Source of the DNA: Lachnospiraceae bacterium
GTDB lineage: Bacteria; Bacillota; Clostridia; Lachnospirales; Lachnospiraceae
Assembly: GCA_009774585.1 (NCBI GenBank)
Contig: VSOA01000129.1
Coordinates: 1 to 10,070 of the forward strand
Direction of reading: 5' to 3'
DNA length: 10,070 nt
In this document: positions 1 to 6,815 of the stretch, piece after piece
How the letters are laid out: the number at the start of each line of letters is the position of its first letter
Position numbering within the stretch: position 1 is the stretch's first letter
Made by a program: the position numbers and the translations under genes
Notes under the pieces: model-generated
Database searches by the model: none
What the model was told of the DNA's origin: nothing
Seen by the model: only the letters and a program-made list of their open reading frames with translations

Positions 1-75
1 CTTGTATATTTTCGACAAATTATATAAACAGTTCGACTCAACCTTATAACGTGCCCGCAATCCTGTCACACAAAA

Positions 76-102
76 AAACGACGGGGAACTTTCCCGTCGT
101 TT
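76..102 (-). terminator. Rho-independent terminator of the 159-701 gene
   Basis: A 10-bp perfect stem (arms 76-85 and 93-102, including ACGACGGG/CCCGTCGT) encloses a 7-base loop. Read on the minus strand the stem is followed by a run of seven T residues (complement of the A-tract at 72-78). It lies about 57 bases past the stop codon of the minus-strand gene ending at 159. The plus strand has only a short T-run after the stem, so termination is mainly of minus-strand transcripts. Confidence 0.88.
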
Positions 103-158
103 CACATATCTCTTCTATCCGATATCAGCTTGTATAGAAGCTGCTCTGCACAACCAGA

Positions 159-701
159 CTATAACTGCCAGCTTCCGAACAAGCTGCTGTTTATCGCACT
201 GTTCATCACATTGCCGTATGCCGATGCCGCCTGACCGGTAAGCCCGTAAGGAGAATATCCGGTAAGCCCGAGTCCCAAAGTACCTTGTCCGCCAATCAGA
301 CTCTGTATCAGATAGGTCTGCAGACTATTCTGTCCCAGCATATTCTGATAACTTCTCTGCACACTGCCTGCATCATAATCTCCGGTATAATAATCCTTTA
401 CCTTATCCATCACTGACTCTTCCCATTCCGGGTCCGTCTCCATCTTCTTAAAAGCTTCCTGAATAATAATGTCTCCCGCTGTAGCAAATGTCGGATTGGA
501 CATCGTTCTCTGATTCTCCACCGCCTCCTTCATCACCGTGGCATAACGATCCCCGTTCTTCCCTTGCACTGTATTGGACAGTCTCGAAATATTTTTCTTA
601 TTATTAACAGAAGCAATTCTTCCTACACTGCCTACGGAGTTGACTCCGCTTACACTATTGTCAGCATTAATCCTTCCGATACCAAGGTCGTTAATATACA
701 T
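159..701 (-). CDS. Hypothetical protein of 180 aa, Gly/Ser/Asn-rich
   Basis: I do not recognise this protein. An ATG at 701 has a well placed AAAGGGG ribosome binding site (708-714, 6-base spacing) and gives 180 residues. A TTG at 725, preceded by GAAGGAAGG, would add 8 residues and cannot be excluded. The protein has no signal peptide, no membrane segment and no cysteine. Residues 1-50 are polar and low in complexity (repeated V-G-S/N units). Residues 51-105 look helical and charged, with a segment reading DPEWEESVMDKVKDYY around 80-95. The last 60 residues are rich in Gly, Ser, Tyr and Asn and end in FGSWQL. It is a single-gene transcription unit with its own promoter (799-827) and terminator (76-102). 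The profile suggests a small cytoplasmic or surface-associated protein of a clostridial family. No function is assigned. Confidence 0.75.
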   Translation of the reverse strand: MYINDLGIGRINADNSVSGVNSVGSVGRIASVNNKKNISRLSNTVQGKNGDRYATVMKEAVENQRTMSNPTFATAGDIIIQEAFKKMETDPEWEESVMDKVKDYYTGDYDAGSVQRSYQNMLGQNSLQTYLIQSLIGGQGTLGLGLTGYSPYGLTGQAASAYGNVMNSAINSSLFGSWQL

Positions 702-798
702 ATCAATCCCCTTTTCTGCACACAAAATTTCCTTCCTTCATGGAACAACTTCCTCTGTGCATTTCATGAATTCCATTCATCATATTTATCCTGAACAA

Positions 799-827
799 AC
801 TATAACATAGTCCCCTTTGCTTGTGAA
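799..827 (-). promoter_or_regulatory. Sigma-A-like promoter of the 159-701 gene
   Basis: On the minus strand the sequence reads TTCACA (822-827), a 17-base spacer and TATAGT (799-804), one mismatch each from TTGACA and TATAAT. The predicted transcript starts near 792 and leaves a leader of about 90 bases before the ATG at 701. The -35 hexamer lies inside an inverted repeat (821-841). Confidence 0.7.
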
Positions 828-862
828 GTAAAGTGTCACAAACAGCCGTAAACATGTCACAA
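821..862. promoter_or_regulatory. Possible operator: TTGTGA/TCACAA inverted repeat plus a second half-site
   Basis: TTGTGA (821-826) and TCACAA (836-841) form an inverted repeat with a 9-base gap that covers the -35 hexamer of the 159-701 gene. The octamer TGTCACAA occurs at 834-841 and again at 855-862, exactly 21 bp (two helical turns) apart. The half-sites resemble CRP/FNR-type TGTGA/TCACA, but the gap is 9 rather than the canonical 6 bases, so the cognate regulator is unknown. The symmetry is seen; the regulatory role is inferred. Confidence 0.35.
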
Positions 863-870
863 GACTATTG

Positions 871-2256
871 CTATGCAATACCCCGGCACCGCTTCAGCCA
901 ATTTCCCCGCAGATAATAAATGATAAACAACAGCGAAGTTGCCGTCCAGGTCATCGGATAACTGAACGCCACCGTGGATATCTCCGGCCGCAGAGGAACC
1001 GCAGTCAGAATCCAGACTACACGCAGTACGCAGATACCGACACACGTCATAAGCATCGGCGGTATGGCGTCCCCGCATCCTCTCGTGGTGCCCCCAAGTA
1101 TCTCGATACAGATATACGTCACATAGCTTGGTGAGATCACCCGCATCATACCAAGCCCGATAGCAACTACGTCCAGATCATCCGTAAACAGCCGGAAGAA
1201 AAGTCCTCCGCCCGTCAGCACGATCACACTGAGAAGCATACTCGTAAACGCCGCCATGCCCAGACAGATGCGCACACTCTTCCTGATCCGGTCATATTTG
1301 CCAGCGCCGAAGTTCTGTCCTGCAAAAGTGGTAATCGATACGCCATAAGCTCCCATAATCATCCAGAAAATACCGTCTATCTTGCCGTATGCCGTCCACG
1401 CCGCGACCGTATCCGTCCCGAAAGCATTGATGCTTGACTGAATAATCAGATTGGAAACGGAATACATGGCAGACTGAACTCCTGCCGGCAGACCAATGCG
1501 CACAATCTTATGCAAAAGCGGCATCGTAAAACGGATCTGCTTAATATATAACCGGTAAGAATCTTCGGTTCGCACAAGCGTCACGATCACCATAAACGCA
1601 CTGATAAGCTGTGACAATGCGGTGGCTGCCGCAACACCAACCACGCCCATCTCCAAAATCGTCACGAACAAAATATCCAATATAATGTTGGCAATACACG
1701 ATAAAATCAGGAAATAGAGCGGCCGCTTGGAATCACCCACTGCCCTTAAAATACCGGAACCCATGTTATAGATCAACGAAGGGATAACGCCGATAAAATA
1801 AATCCTCATATACACAACGGACAACTTCAGAATTTCCTCCGGCGTATTCATTGCCTGCAGCGCCAATTTGGAAAAAAGAAGCCCCAACACCATTATCAAG
1901 GCGCCTCCGGCGATGGACAGCGCCATTGCAGTATGTACCGTGTTCTTCACATCCTCTTCTTTCTTCGCTCCGTAATACTGTGAGATAATTACGGTCGCCC
2001 CGGAAGAAAGTCCGGTAAAAAATCCGATCAACAGATTAATCAGCGTTGCAGCCGGTCCGCCCACTGCCGCCAGCGCTTCTTTACCCACAAACTTTCCTAC
2101 GATAACCGCGTCCGTAGTGTTATAAAGCTGTTGAAAAAAAGTCCCGAACAAAATCGGAAAAAAGAAAAAGAGAAGCTGTTTCCAAATCACGCCTTCCGTA
2201 ATCCGATTGGAAACCTGATGACTATGCACTTTCATATCTGCACCATGCCTTTTCAT
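871..2256 (-). CDS. MATE family efflux transporter (multidrug/Na+ or H+ antiporter)
   Basis: This 461-residue integral membrane protein belongs to the MATE (multi-antimicrobial extrusion) family, which couples Na+ or H+ entry to export of organic cations or other compounds. The length is typical for the family. The first transmembrane helix (about 27-47) runs into the hallmark stretch FQQLYNTTDAVIVGKFVG (about 41-58), followed by the Gly/Ala-rich AAVGGPAATLINL segment. Two homologous six-helix MatE halves are visible at roughly 30-225 and 250-455. Substrate cannot be read from sequence. The ATG at 2256 is used, although the Shine-Dalgarno there is weak (ACGGTG). A second ATG at 2235 (residue 8) follows AAAAGG at about 12 bases and may be the true start. 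It is divergent from the GntR/ABC operon and has its own promoter at 2291-2319. No clear terminator is seen between 870 and the next gene's promoter. Confidence 0.93.
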   Translation of the reverse strand: MKRHGADMKVHSHQVSNRITEGVIWKQLLFFFFPILFGTFFQQLYNTTDAVIVGKFVGKEALAAVGGPAATLINLLIGFFTGLSSGATVIISQYYGAKKEEDVKNTVHTAMALSIAGGALIMVLGLLFSKLALQAMNTPEEILKLSVVYMRIYFIGVIPSLIYNMGSGILRAVGDSKRPLYFLILSCIANIILDILFVTILEMGVVGVAAATALSQLISAFMVIVTLVRTEDSYRLYIKQIRFTMPLLHKIVRIGLPAGVQSAMYSVSNLIIQSSINAFGTDTVAAWTAYGKIDGIFWMIMGAYGVSITTFAGQNFGAGKYDRIRKSVRICLGMAAFTSMLLSVIVLTGGGLFFRLFTDDLDVVAIGLGMMRVISPSYVTYICIEILGGTTRGCGDAIPPMLMTCVGICVLRVVWILTAVPLRPEISTVAFSYPMTWTATSLLFIIYYLRGNWLKRCRGIA

Positions 2257-2290
2257 AAATTACACCGTTTCATCGACGGGTATTTCTCTC

Positions 2291-2319
2291 ATCATATCTC
2301 TTGTTCTTTACCGCGTCAA
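2291..2319 (-). promoter_or_regulatory. Sigma-A-like promoter of the MATE transporter gene
   Basis: On the minus strand TTGACG (2314-2319) is followed by a 17-base spacer and TATGAT (2291-2296), each one mismatch from consensus. The expected start of transcription is near 2284, giving a short leader of about 28 bases to the ATG at 2256. Confidence 0.72.
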
Positions 2320-2395
2320 ATAAATTGTTTTGCATTATCAGCTTTTTCAGCCGTCATTGTGAATTCCATTTTCCAGCCTCATTCTAATTTCCCTC

Positions 2396-2424
2396 TTGAC
2401 AATTGTCCTGCATTGTATCATACT
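2396..2424 (+). promoter_or_regulatory. Promoter of the GntR/ABC operon
   Basis: A perfect -35 TTGACA lies at 2396-2401. With a 17-base spacer the -10 would be CATACT (2419-2424, four of six matches). TACTGT (2421-2426) at 19 bases is the alternative. The leader to the TTG start at 2471 is about 40 bases. The weak -10 sits inside the operator-like palindrome 2412-2441, as expected for a promoter repressed by its own product. Confidence 0.65.
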
Positions 2425-2441
2425 GTACTTGTTGATACAAT
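2412..2441. promoter_or_regulatory. Predicted operator of the YtrA-type GntR repressor
   Basis: ATTGTATCA (2412-2420) and TGATACAAT (2433-2441) form a perfect 9-bp inverted repeat with a 12-base spacer. It spans the -10 hexamer and the expected transcription start of the operon that begins with a GntR gene. A second, interleaved pair, ACTGTA (2422-2427) and TACAGT (2441-2446), is spaced by 13 bases. YtrA-type regulators commonly repress their own ABC operon through such sites. The repeat is seen directly; its recognition by this protein is inferred. Confidence 0.6.
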
Positions 2442-2470
2442 ACAGTTAGGAACAGAAAGGCAGTGACGAT

Positions 2471-2845
2471 TTGGAGATTATTGTAAGTAATAAGACCAGC
2501 CGCCCTCTGTACGAACAGATTGTAATGCAGGTAAAAACGCAGATTATGAACGGAGAACTGAAAGCCGGGGAAGCGCTTCCCTCTATCCGCGCTCTTGCCA
2601 AATCATTACAAATCAGTGTTTTGACCGTACAGAAGGCATACGACCTCCTTCAAGAGGACGGTTTCATCGAAACAACAGCCGGGAAAGGCTGCTTTGTTTC
2701 TGTACAAAATCAGGATTTCTATTTAGAAGAACAACAGAAAAAAATTGAGGAACATTTCAACGAAGCAATTGAAATAGCCCGCACAAGCGGCATCCCGCTT
2801 AACAAATTACTTGACTTATTAACGCTGCTGTATGAGGAGGATTGA
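2471..2845 (+). CDS. GntR family transcriptional regulator, YtrA subfamily
   Basis: A 124-residue DNA-binding protein. Residues 10-78 form a GntR winged helix: RPLYEQIVMQ at 11-20, the recognition region LPSIRALAKSLQISVLTVQKAYDLL (37-60, split here as LPSIRALAKSL plus QISVLTVQKAYDLL) and the wing DGFIETTAGKGCFV (63-76). The remaining 46 residues are a short helical tail with no effector domain, which is the layout of the YtrA subfamily that controls adjacent ABC transporter operons in Firmicutes. The start is a TTG at 2471 preceded by AAAGG (2456-2460). The gene is first in an operon: its TGA (2843-2845) ends 2 bases before the ATG of the ATPase, whose AGGAGG lies inside this gene. It probably represses its own operon from the palindrome at 2412-2441 in response to cell-envelope or peptide stress, as inferred from the subfamily. 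Confidence 0.92.
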   Translation: MEIIVSNKTSRPLYEQIVMQVKTQIMNGELKAGEALPSIRALAKSLQISVLTVQKAYDLLQEDGFIETTAGKGCFVSVQNQDFYLEEQQKKIEEHFNEAIEIARTSGIPLNKLLDLLTLLYEED

Positions 2846-2847
2846 CT

Positions 2848-3699
2848 ATGACAAATGCTTTAACGATTTCAGGTCTTACCAAAACTTATAAAGATTTCAC
2901 TCTGGATCACGTTTCATTTACCGTCCCGAACGGTTCTATTGTCGGACTGATCGGTGAAAACGGCGCAGGCAAAAGCACAACCATCAACGCGGCACTAGGA
3001 CTGATTCAAAAGGAAGACGGTCATGTCTCGATTTTAGGAAATGAAGAGCTGGATAACGATATCAAAGAGCAGATAGGCGTAGTTTTTGACGGCAGTAACT
3101 ATCCCGAACTTCTCTCGCCTGATAAAATCAATCGAATCATGAAGAATATTTATCATTCATGGGATGAGCAGACCTATTTTCAGCTTTTAAAACAGTTTTC
3201 TCTGCCCACAGACAAACAGATTAAACAGTTTTCAAAGGGTATGAAAATGAAACTGGCTGTTTCCGCCGCTCTTTCACACCATTCCAAATTATTGATTCTG
3301 GACGAAGCGACCAGCGGACTTGACCCTATTACCCGGGACGATATTCTGGATATGCTTTTGGATTTTGTGCAGGACGAAGAACACTCTATACTAGTGTCTT
3401 CCCATATCACCAGTGATTTAGAGAAAATTGCCGATTATATCGTATTTATCCATGAAGGAAAAGTCGTCTTTTCCAAGGCAAAAGATGAGCTGCTTGAACA
3501 ATACGGTATCATCAAATGCGGCGCGGCACAGTTTGACGCGCTCGATAAATCCGATGTGATCGTATATCGTAAAATGGATTATGAATGGCAGGTTTTGATT
3601 GCTGACCGTGCAAAAATGCAGAAAAAATATCCGAAAGCAATGATTGTTCCGGTAACGATTGATGAGATTATGCTTCTCTATGTAAAGGGGGATAAATGA
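2848..3699 (+). CDS. ABC transporter ATP-binding protein
   Basis: A 283-residue cytoplasmic ATPase that should energise the permease encoded next. Motifs in order: Walker A GENGAGKST at 36-44, signature FSKGMKMKL at 128-136 (a divergent LSGGQ, usual in this subfamily), Walker B LLILDE at 148-153 with D-loop SGLD, and the switch histidine in SSH (H186). The Q-loop glutamine is not obvious: the sequence there is IGVVFDGSNY (76-85), with Asp in its place. The C-terminal 65 residues are a short accessory region. The ATG at 2848 is chosen because GAGGAGG (2834-2840) lies 7 bases upstream. A TTG at 2842 overlapping the preceding stop codon is the alternative. Members of this group serve drug or peptide export or antimicrobial-peptide resistance; the substrate here is unknown. 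Confidence 0.93.
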   Translation: MTNALTISGLTKTYKDFTLDHVSFTVPNGSIVGLIGENGAGKSTTINAALGLIQKEDGHVSILGNEELDNDIKEQIGVVFDGSNYPELLSPDKINRIMKNIYHSWDEQTYFQLLKQFSLPTDKQIKQFSKGMKMKLAVSAALSHHSKLLILDEATSGLDPITRDDILDMLLDFVQDEEHSILVSSHITSDLEKIADYIVFIHEGKVVFSKAKDELLEQYGIIKCGAAQFDALDKSDVIVYRKMDYEWQVLIADRAKMQKKYPKAMIVPVTIDEIMLLYVKGDK

Positions 3700-4340
3700 T
3701 GAAGGGCGTTTTAATCAAAGACTTATACATTGCAAAAAGCAACATTGCAGTAACAATTGTCAGCTTAATTGTTCTTGGTTTCGGACTGTCTTTTCTGCTG
3801 GAACCGAGCGCACTCCTAGTCCTTGCTCCGGTCGCCGCCACGACAGCGGTTTTTATCAGTATCACAAGCGACGCAGGCTCCAAATGGAATAAGAATGTGA
3901 TCACCATGCCCGTATCAAGAAGTCAGATTATCGGTGAGAAATTTATCTTTTATATCATACTTGCCGTATTCGGAATGCTTGCCGCTCTGATTCCTTGTGG
4001 GATACTCGCATTGTCCGGCTGTGTGTACGGCAATGGCGTCACGCTGCGGTCCTTGTGTCTGTATGGCTCTATCGGTATGAGCGCGACTTTGTTTGCCGGA
4101 GGGATCAGCCTGCCCTGCGCCTATCTTTTCGACCCGGAAAAATCACAGATTGTTTTCATGATGTCTTTCATGGCATCCACGGGAATCATTGTGGCGCTTG
4201 TGCTTCTTACCAATCTGTTTATCCCTGTAAAAGACCACATGCTCCTAGCTTTTTGCATCGTACTGGCGGTTTCTGCGATCTGCTTTTTCGTATCGTATGA
4301 ATTTGCGGTAAGAGTGTACCGTAAACGGGACATTGTCTGA
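3699..4340 (+). CDS. ABC-2 type transporter permease
   Basis: A 213-residue membrane protein, the expected partner of the upstream ATPase. Six hydrophobic segments are visible at roughly 14-32, 37-56, 83-107, 115-137, 147-172 and 182-203. Between the second and third lies a polar loop (DAGSKWNKNVITMPVSRSQI) of the sort that couples to the ATPase in small ABC-2 permeases (ABC2_membrane_5-like, by my recollection). The gene starts at the second of two adjacent ATGs (3696 and 3699). AAAGGGGG at 3684-3691 is 7 bases from the latter, and this ATG overlaps the upstream TGA by one base, indicating translational coupling. The complex probably works as a dimer of each subunit. No convincing rho-independent terminator follows: 4365-4395 holds only an AT-rich 7-bp stem with a 17-base loop. 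Confidence 0.85.
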   Translation: MKGVLIKDLYIAKSNIAVTIVSLIVLGFGLSFLLEPSALLVLAPVAATTAVFISITSDAGSKWNKNVITMPVSRSQIIGEKFIFYIILAVFGMLAALIPCGILALSGCVYGNGVTLRSLCLYGSIGMSATLFAGGISLPCAYLFDPEKSQIVFMMSFMASTGIIVALVLLTNLFIPVKDHMLLAFCIVLAVSAICFFVSYEFAVRVYRKRDIV

Positions 4341-4443
4341 AAAAACGTAAATGACAAAGAGGTCGAAAACATCCACTGCTTCCGCCCTTGTTTTCAAGTA
4401 TTATACATCATGAATGTTTCTATTTCTTCTCTATCCGGCAATT

Positions 4444-4707
4444 TCACTCTTCGTTCTTATACAGCGTATAATAATCTGATTCCAGATTATCCATCATTCG
4501 GCCAAACCACAGCTTCGCATCATCAAGCGCTTTATTATAGATGATTGGCGCCATCTTCTGTTCAAATAATTCTAATACCTGCATCTGTGCGATAATTCCG
4601 ATTTCCTCGCCCCTCTCATCAAGATAAAACGCCTTAATTTCGTCCTGCAATTTCTCCCTCTGTATATCGGACAGCTTAATCTGCCGCAGGTCTTCTCTTT
4701 TCTTCAT
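4444..4707 (-). CDS. DUF2164-like small protein
   Basis: An 87-residue acidic, helical protein without membrane segments. The pattern IKLSDIQREKLQDEIKAFYLDE, then EEIGIIAQMQVLELFEQKMAPIIYNKALDDAK (broken at residue 41 for readability), matches the layout I know for DUF2164: an N-terminal IxLs...R..L...I..Y stretch, a central EIG..xA..LL.FF..K.gP..YN.gv.DA core, and a C-terminal helix. Function is unknown for the family. The ATG at 4707 is selected because AAGGAG (4716-4721) lies 8 bases upstream. The ATG at 4725 lacks such a site and would add 6 residues. The gene starts 19 bases after the stop of the MerR-like remnant, so the two were probably co-transcribed. Unlike its upstream neighbours it looks intact. 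Confidence 0.75.
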   Translation of the reverse strand: MKKREDLRQIKLSDIQREKLQDEIKAFYLDERGEEIGIIAQMQVLELFEQKMAPIIYNKALDDAKLWFGRMMDNLESDYYTLYKNEE

Positions 4708-4726
4708 GTGATTTTCTCCTTCCATG

Positions 4727-5122
4727 TTATAGCCACAAAGCTTCGCTCAAGCATCTCTGCACGCTCAGTTCCTCAATACATATCATCTTTGCCAGAAGCC
4801 ATGCGCGTTCTTCCTCCGTCATTTTAGTGATTCTCTCCGCCGCATCGGAATCCTGCACGTTTCTAATAATGTTATCCAGACTTTCTCTCTTGTATTCTGC
4901 CGCGTCCGCCGCTTCCTTCCATGCTTTCTGTTTCCTTGAAATCACTTCAATCAACAACGACTTCTCCATCCTACCGTCAATCACCGTTTTAATCTCATCA
5001 AGAGAAAAACCCAGTGCTTTCTGGGCTGCTTCTTTTAAAGCCGGAATGCCTTTAAGCACAAGTCTGTAATTCAGCCACAGATGCGGCAGGATGCACATAC
5101 AGACTATACCGGTCAATAACAA
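4727..5122 (-). pseudogene. Probable MerR-family regulator remnant, DNA-binding half missing
   Basis: The open frame encodes 131 residues from a TTG at 5122, but no ribosome binding site precedes it and the first 20 residues look like noise. From residue 21, IPALKEA (26-32) followed by ALGFSLDEIKTVIDG (36-50) resembles the end of the MerR DNA-binding domain, where the phrase LGFSLDEIK is characteristic. Residues 53-90 follow with a charged helix of the kind that forms the MerR dimerisation coiled coil. The winged-helix N-terminus (about 40-60 residues) is absent. A different frame just upstream (5131-5054) starts with ATG, reads HPAASVAELQT before a stop, and could be the shifted preceding piece. 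It lies directly after the truncated ABC gene, so a deletion probably removed both the ABC gene end and the MerR start. MerR assignment is inference from a short motif. Confidence 0.45.
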
Positions 5123-5128
5123 GCTGCT

Positions 5129-5356
5129 TCATACAACCCCATTATACACAAACAGCAATGTGCAAAGCAAGCTATAGCCGATACATAATAACGGCAAAGT
5201 CCTTTGGTCACTCGTTTGCAGACACTGGAAAACAGACTGCATCATGACCGCCGTCATCCATGTTCTTAGCGCATCAAAAGGGGACCGTAAGAGCAGCCAA
5301 AAAACATATTTACGCAGAATGTCAAGCCTCTTTATCAGTTTATGAAATTCATCCAC
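5129..5356 (-). pseudogene. N-terminal fragment of a second half ABC transporter
   Basis: About 76 codons from a GTG at 5354-5356. The GTG overlaps the end of the preceding ABC gene (its TGA is 5349-5351) and lies 10 bases after AAGGAGG, the coupled arrangement typical of paired half-transporters. The product begins VDEFHKLIKRLDILRKYVFW, a cytoplasmic lead-in followed by the first hydrophobic segment. It continues through LRTWMTAVMMQSVFQCLQ and a second hydrophobic segment (LPLLCIGYSLLCTLLFVYNG), then stops at 5129. Full members run to roughly 530-580 residues with an ATPase domain, all of which is missing. The stop TGA overlaps an ATG opening a short frame in the following remnant. I read this as a large deletion rather than a real mini-protein. 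Confidence 0.62.
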
Positions 5357-6815
5357 AGACGAACTTTCCTCCTTCCATACGGCAGATCTTATAACTGTCA
5401 TCTAACGTCTCCGGGTAATGCGTCACATGAATCACCGGCACATTTTTGCATAGTGTACAGGCTATCTGGATGCGCTGTGACTGTCCGCCCGACACCTGAC
5501 TCCCTCGTTCTCCAACGCTCGTGTCCAATCCGCCCGGAAGACTCTTAGTCCACTTCGTCAGACTTACATGCTCACATATTTTCCATAATTCACCTTCCGC
5601 AATGTCATGCCCACAAGTAATATTGTCTCTGACAGACAGTGGAAAGAGATTTTCTGTCTGCATCACAAACGCCACCTGCCGCCGTATTTTCTCCGGTTCC
5701 GTCTCTCCTTCCACGATAACGCTCCCGGAATCCGCCTGATACAAACCCGCCAGAATTTTCAAAAGCGTACTCTTACCGCAGCCGCTGTCTCCAACGATTC
5801 CTATATGTTCGCCCTCTCGCACTTTTAATGACAGTCCCTCAAGCACCTTGTTCTTTTTATATGCAAAAGAAACTTCATCCAGCCTGTCAACCGATGCGCA
5901 AAATCTTCTGAATCCTGCATAAATCCCCGGCATATTCTGTAAAAATCCCGAGACGTTTCCCAAAAGATTTAGAAAAATATAAAAAATACCGATGCTGATT
6001 TCATGATTTATGACCATATACCCGCCAAAACCGATCAGACATAACAACGGAAGGAAGAAAAGCATTCCGGAAAACGACATCAGCTTCGCCGTAACCCGTT
6101 CTCTTCTGACACTTCCATTCTCCCACTCTGCCAAACGCTCATCAATGGCACGTTCCATCAGTCTGTATGCATCATATATTAAAATAACGGGAAAAAGTTC
6201 CAACATGACAGTCACCATCCCATTGACACTTTTCTTGCTCTCATAACACTGTCCACTGTAAGTTTTGATGATTTTGCTCGAACAAAAGCAGTATACAATC
6301 AGAGGAATCACCGGAATGATGGACAGAAATGCCAGCTTCACATTTTGACAAAACAAAAAGATAACGGCACACACAAAAGAAACAAACTGTTTCATAATGG
6401 CAAAAAGATTCTCATTAAAGTAGACAGATACCTCTTGCAGTTCATTCTGCATGGCGGACTCTTCTTCACCGGCGTTCAACCCTGCAAGCATCCTGATATC
6501 ACTGTATAAATAGTGCCGCGCGTATCCCATCCGCATTTCGTGCACAAATATTTCACATGTATATGACGCAAGATAGGCGGAACCGTACTCGTTTACCGCA
6601 TAGAGCGCAATCAAACCTAATCCTGCCGCCGCCATCATTCCTTCATGAGCGTCCGTTCCTCCTAAGAAAGACTGCTGTGCAGATGGGAATTTGTCCAGAA
6701 ACACCGCAAGAAATCCATTCCAGCATAGATTGGTAAGCGCCGCCGCAAATGTAACCGCCGCCGCCGTCCAAAAAAGAAATTTGTGTAACCCGATAAGCTT
6801 CTTTAATGTTCTCAA
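5349..6815 (-). CDS. ABC transporter ATP-binding/permease (half exporter), probably inactivated by in-frame deletions
   Basis: This is a 488-residue fused permease-ATPase of the peptide/lipid exporter type. Hydrophobic segments lie at about 13-33, 60-80, 143-157, 160-178, 250-268 and 273-293. The ATPase part starts near 313: Walker A GDSGCGKST (342-350), Q-loop VMQ (384-386), signature VSGGQSQR (441-448) and switch histidine in HVTH (466). Two blocks normally present are absent. The roughly 30-residue linker between ASVDRL (307-312) and the VSFAY strand is missing. More seriously, everything between CKNVPV (456-461) and IHVTH is missing, that is Walker B, the catalytic glutamate and the D-loop. 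Family members are about 540-580 residues, which fits two losses. ATP hydrolysis by this subunit should be lost. The start is TTG 6815 with AAAGGAG upstream. Its partner gene is truncated too. Confidence 0.8.
   Translation of the reverse strand: MRTLKKLIGLHKFLFWTAAAVTFAAALTNLCWNGFLAVFLDKFPSAQQSFLGGTDAHEGMMAAAGLGLIALYAVNEYGSAYLASYTCEIFVHEMRMGYARHYLYSDIRMLAGLNAGEEESAMQNELQEVSVYFNENLFAIMKQFVSFVCAVIFLFCQNVKLAFLSIIPVIPLIVYCFCSSKIIKTYSGQCYESKKSVNGMVTVMLELFPVILIYDAYRLMERAIDERLAEWENGSVRRERVTAKLMSFSGMLFFLPLLCLIGFGGYMVINHEISIGIFYIFLNLLGNVSGFLQNMPGIYAGFRRFCASVDRLDEVSFAYKKNKVLEGLSLKVREGEHIGIVGDSGCGKSTLLKILAGLYQADSGSVIVEGETEPEKIRRQVAFVMQTENLFPLSVRDNITCGHDIAEGELWKICEHVSLTKWTKSLPGGLDTSVGERGSQVSGGQSQRIQIACTLCKNVPVIHVTHYPETLDDSYKICRMEGGKFVCG

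Noticed and set aside
11..37. Direct repeat TTCGAC (11-16, 32-37) and a TATAAT on the minus strand (19-24), as a promoter pointing out of the window.
   Set aside because: No -35 at 16-18 bases (ATAAGG lies there) and the gene it would serve is outside the window.
2131..2466. Plus-strand open frame of 111 codons across the MATE start and the intergenic region.
   Set aside because: It overlaps the real MATE start and two promoters, has no ribosome binding site and its protein is unlike any family; it is a chance frame.
4365..4395. GAAAACA...TGTTTTC inverted repeat as a terminator between the permease and the DUF2164-like gene.
   Set aside because: The stem is AT-rich and only 7 bp, the loop is 17 bases and no T-tract follows on either strand.
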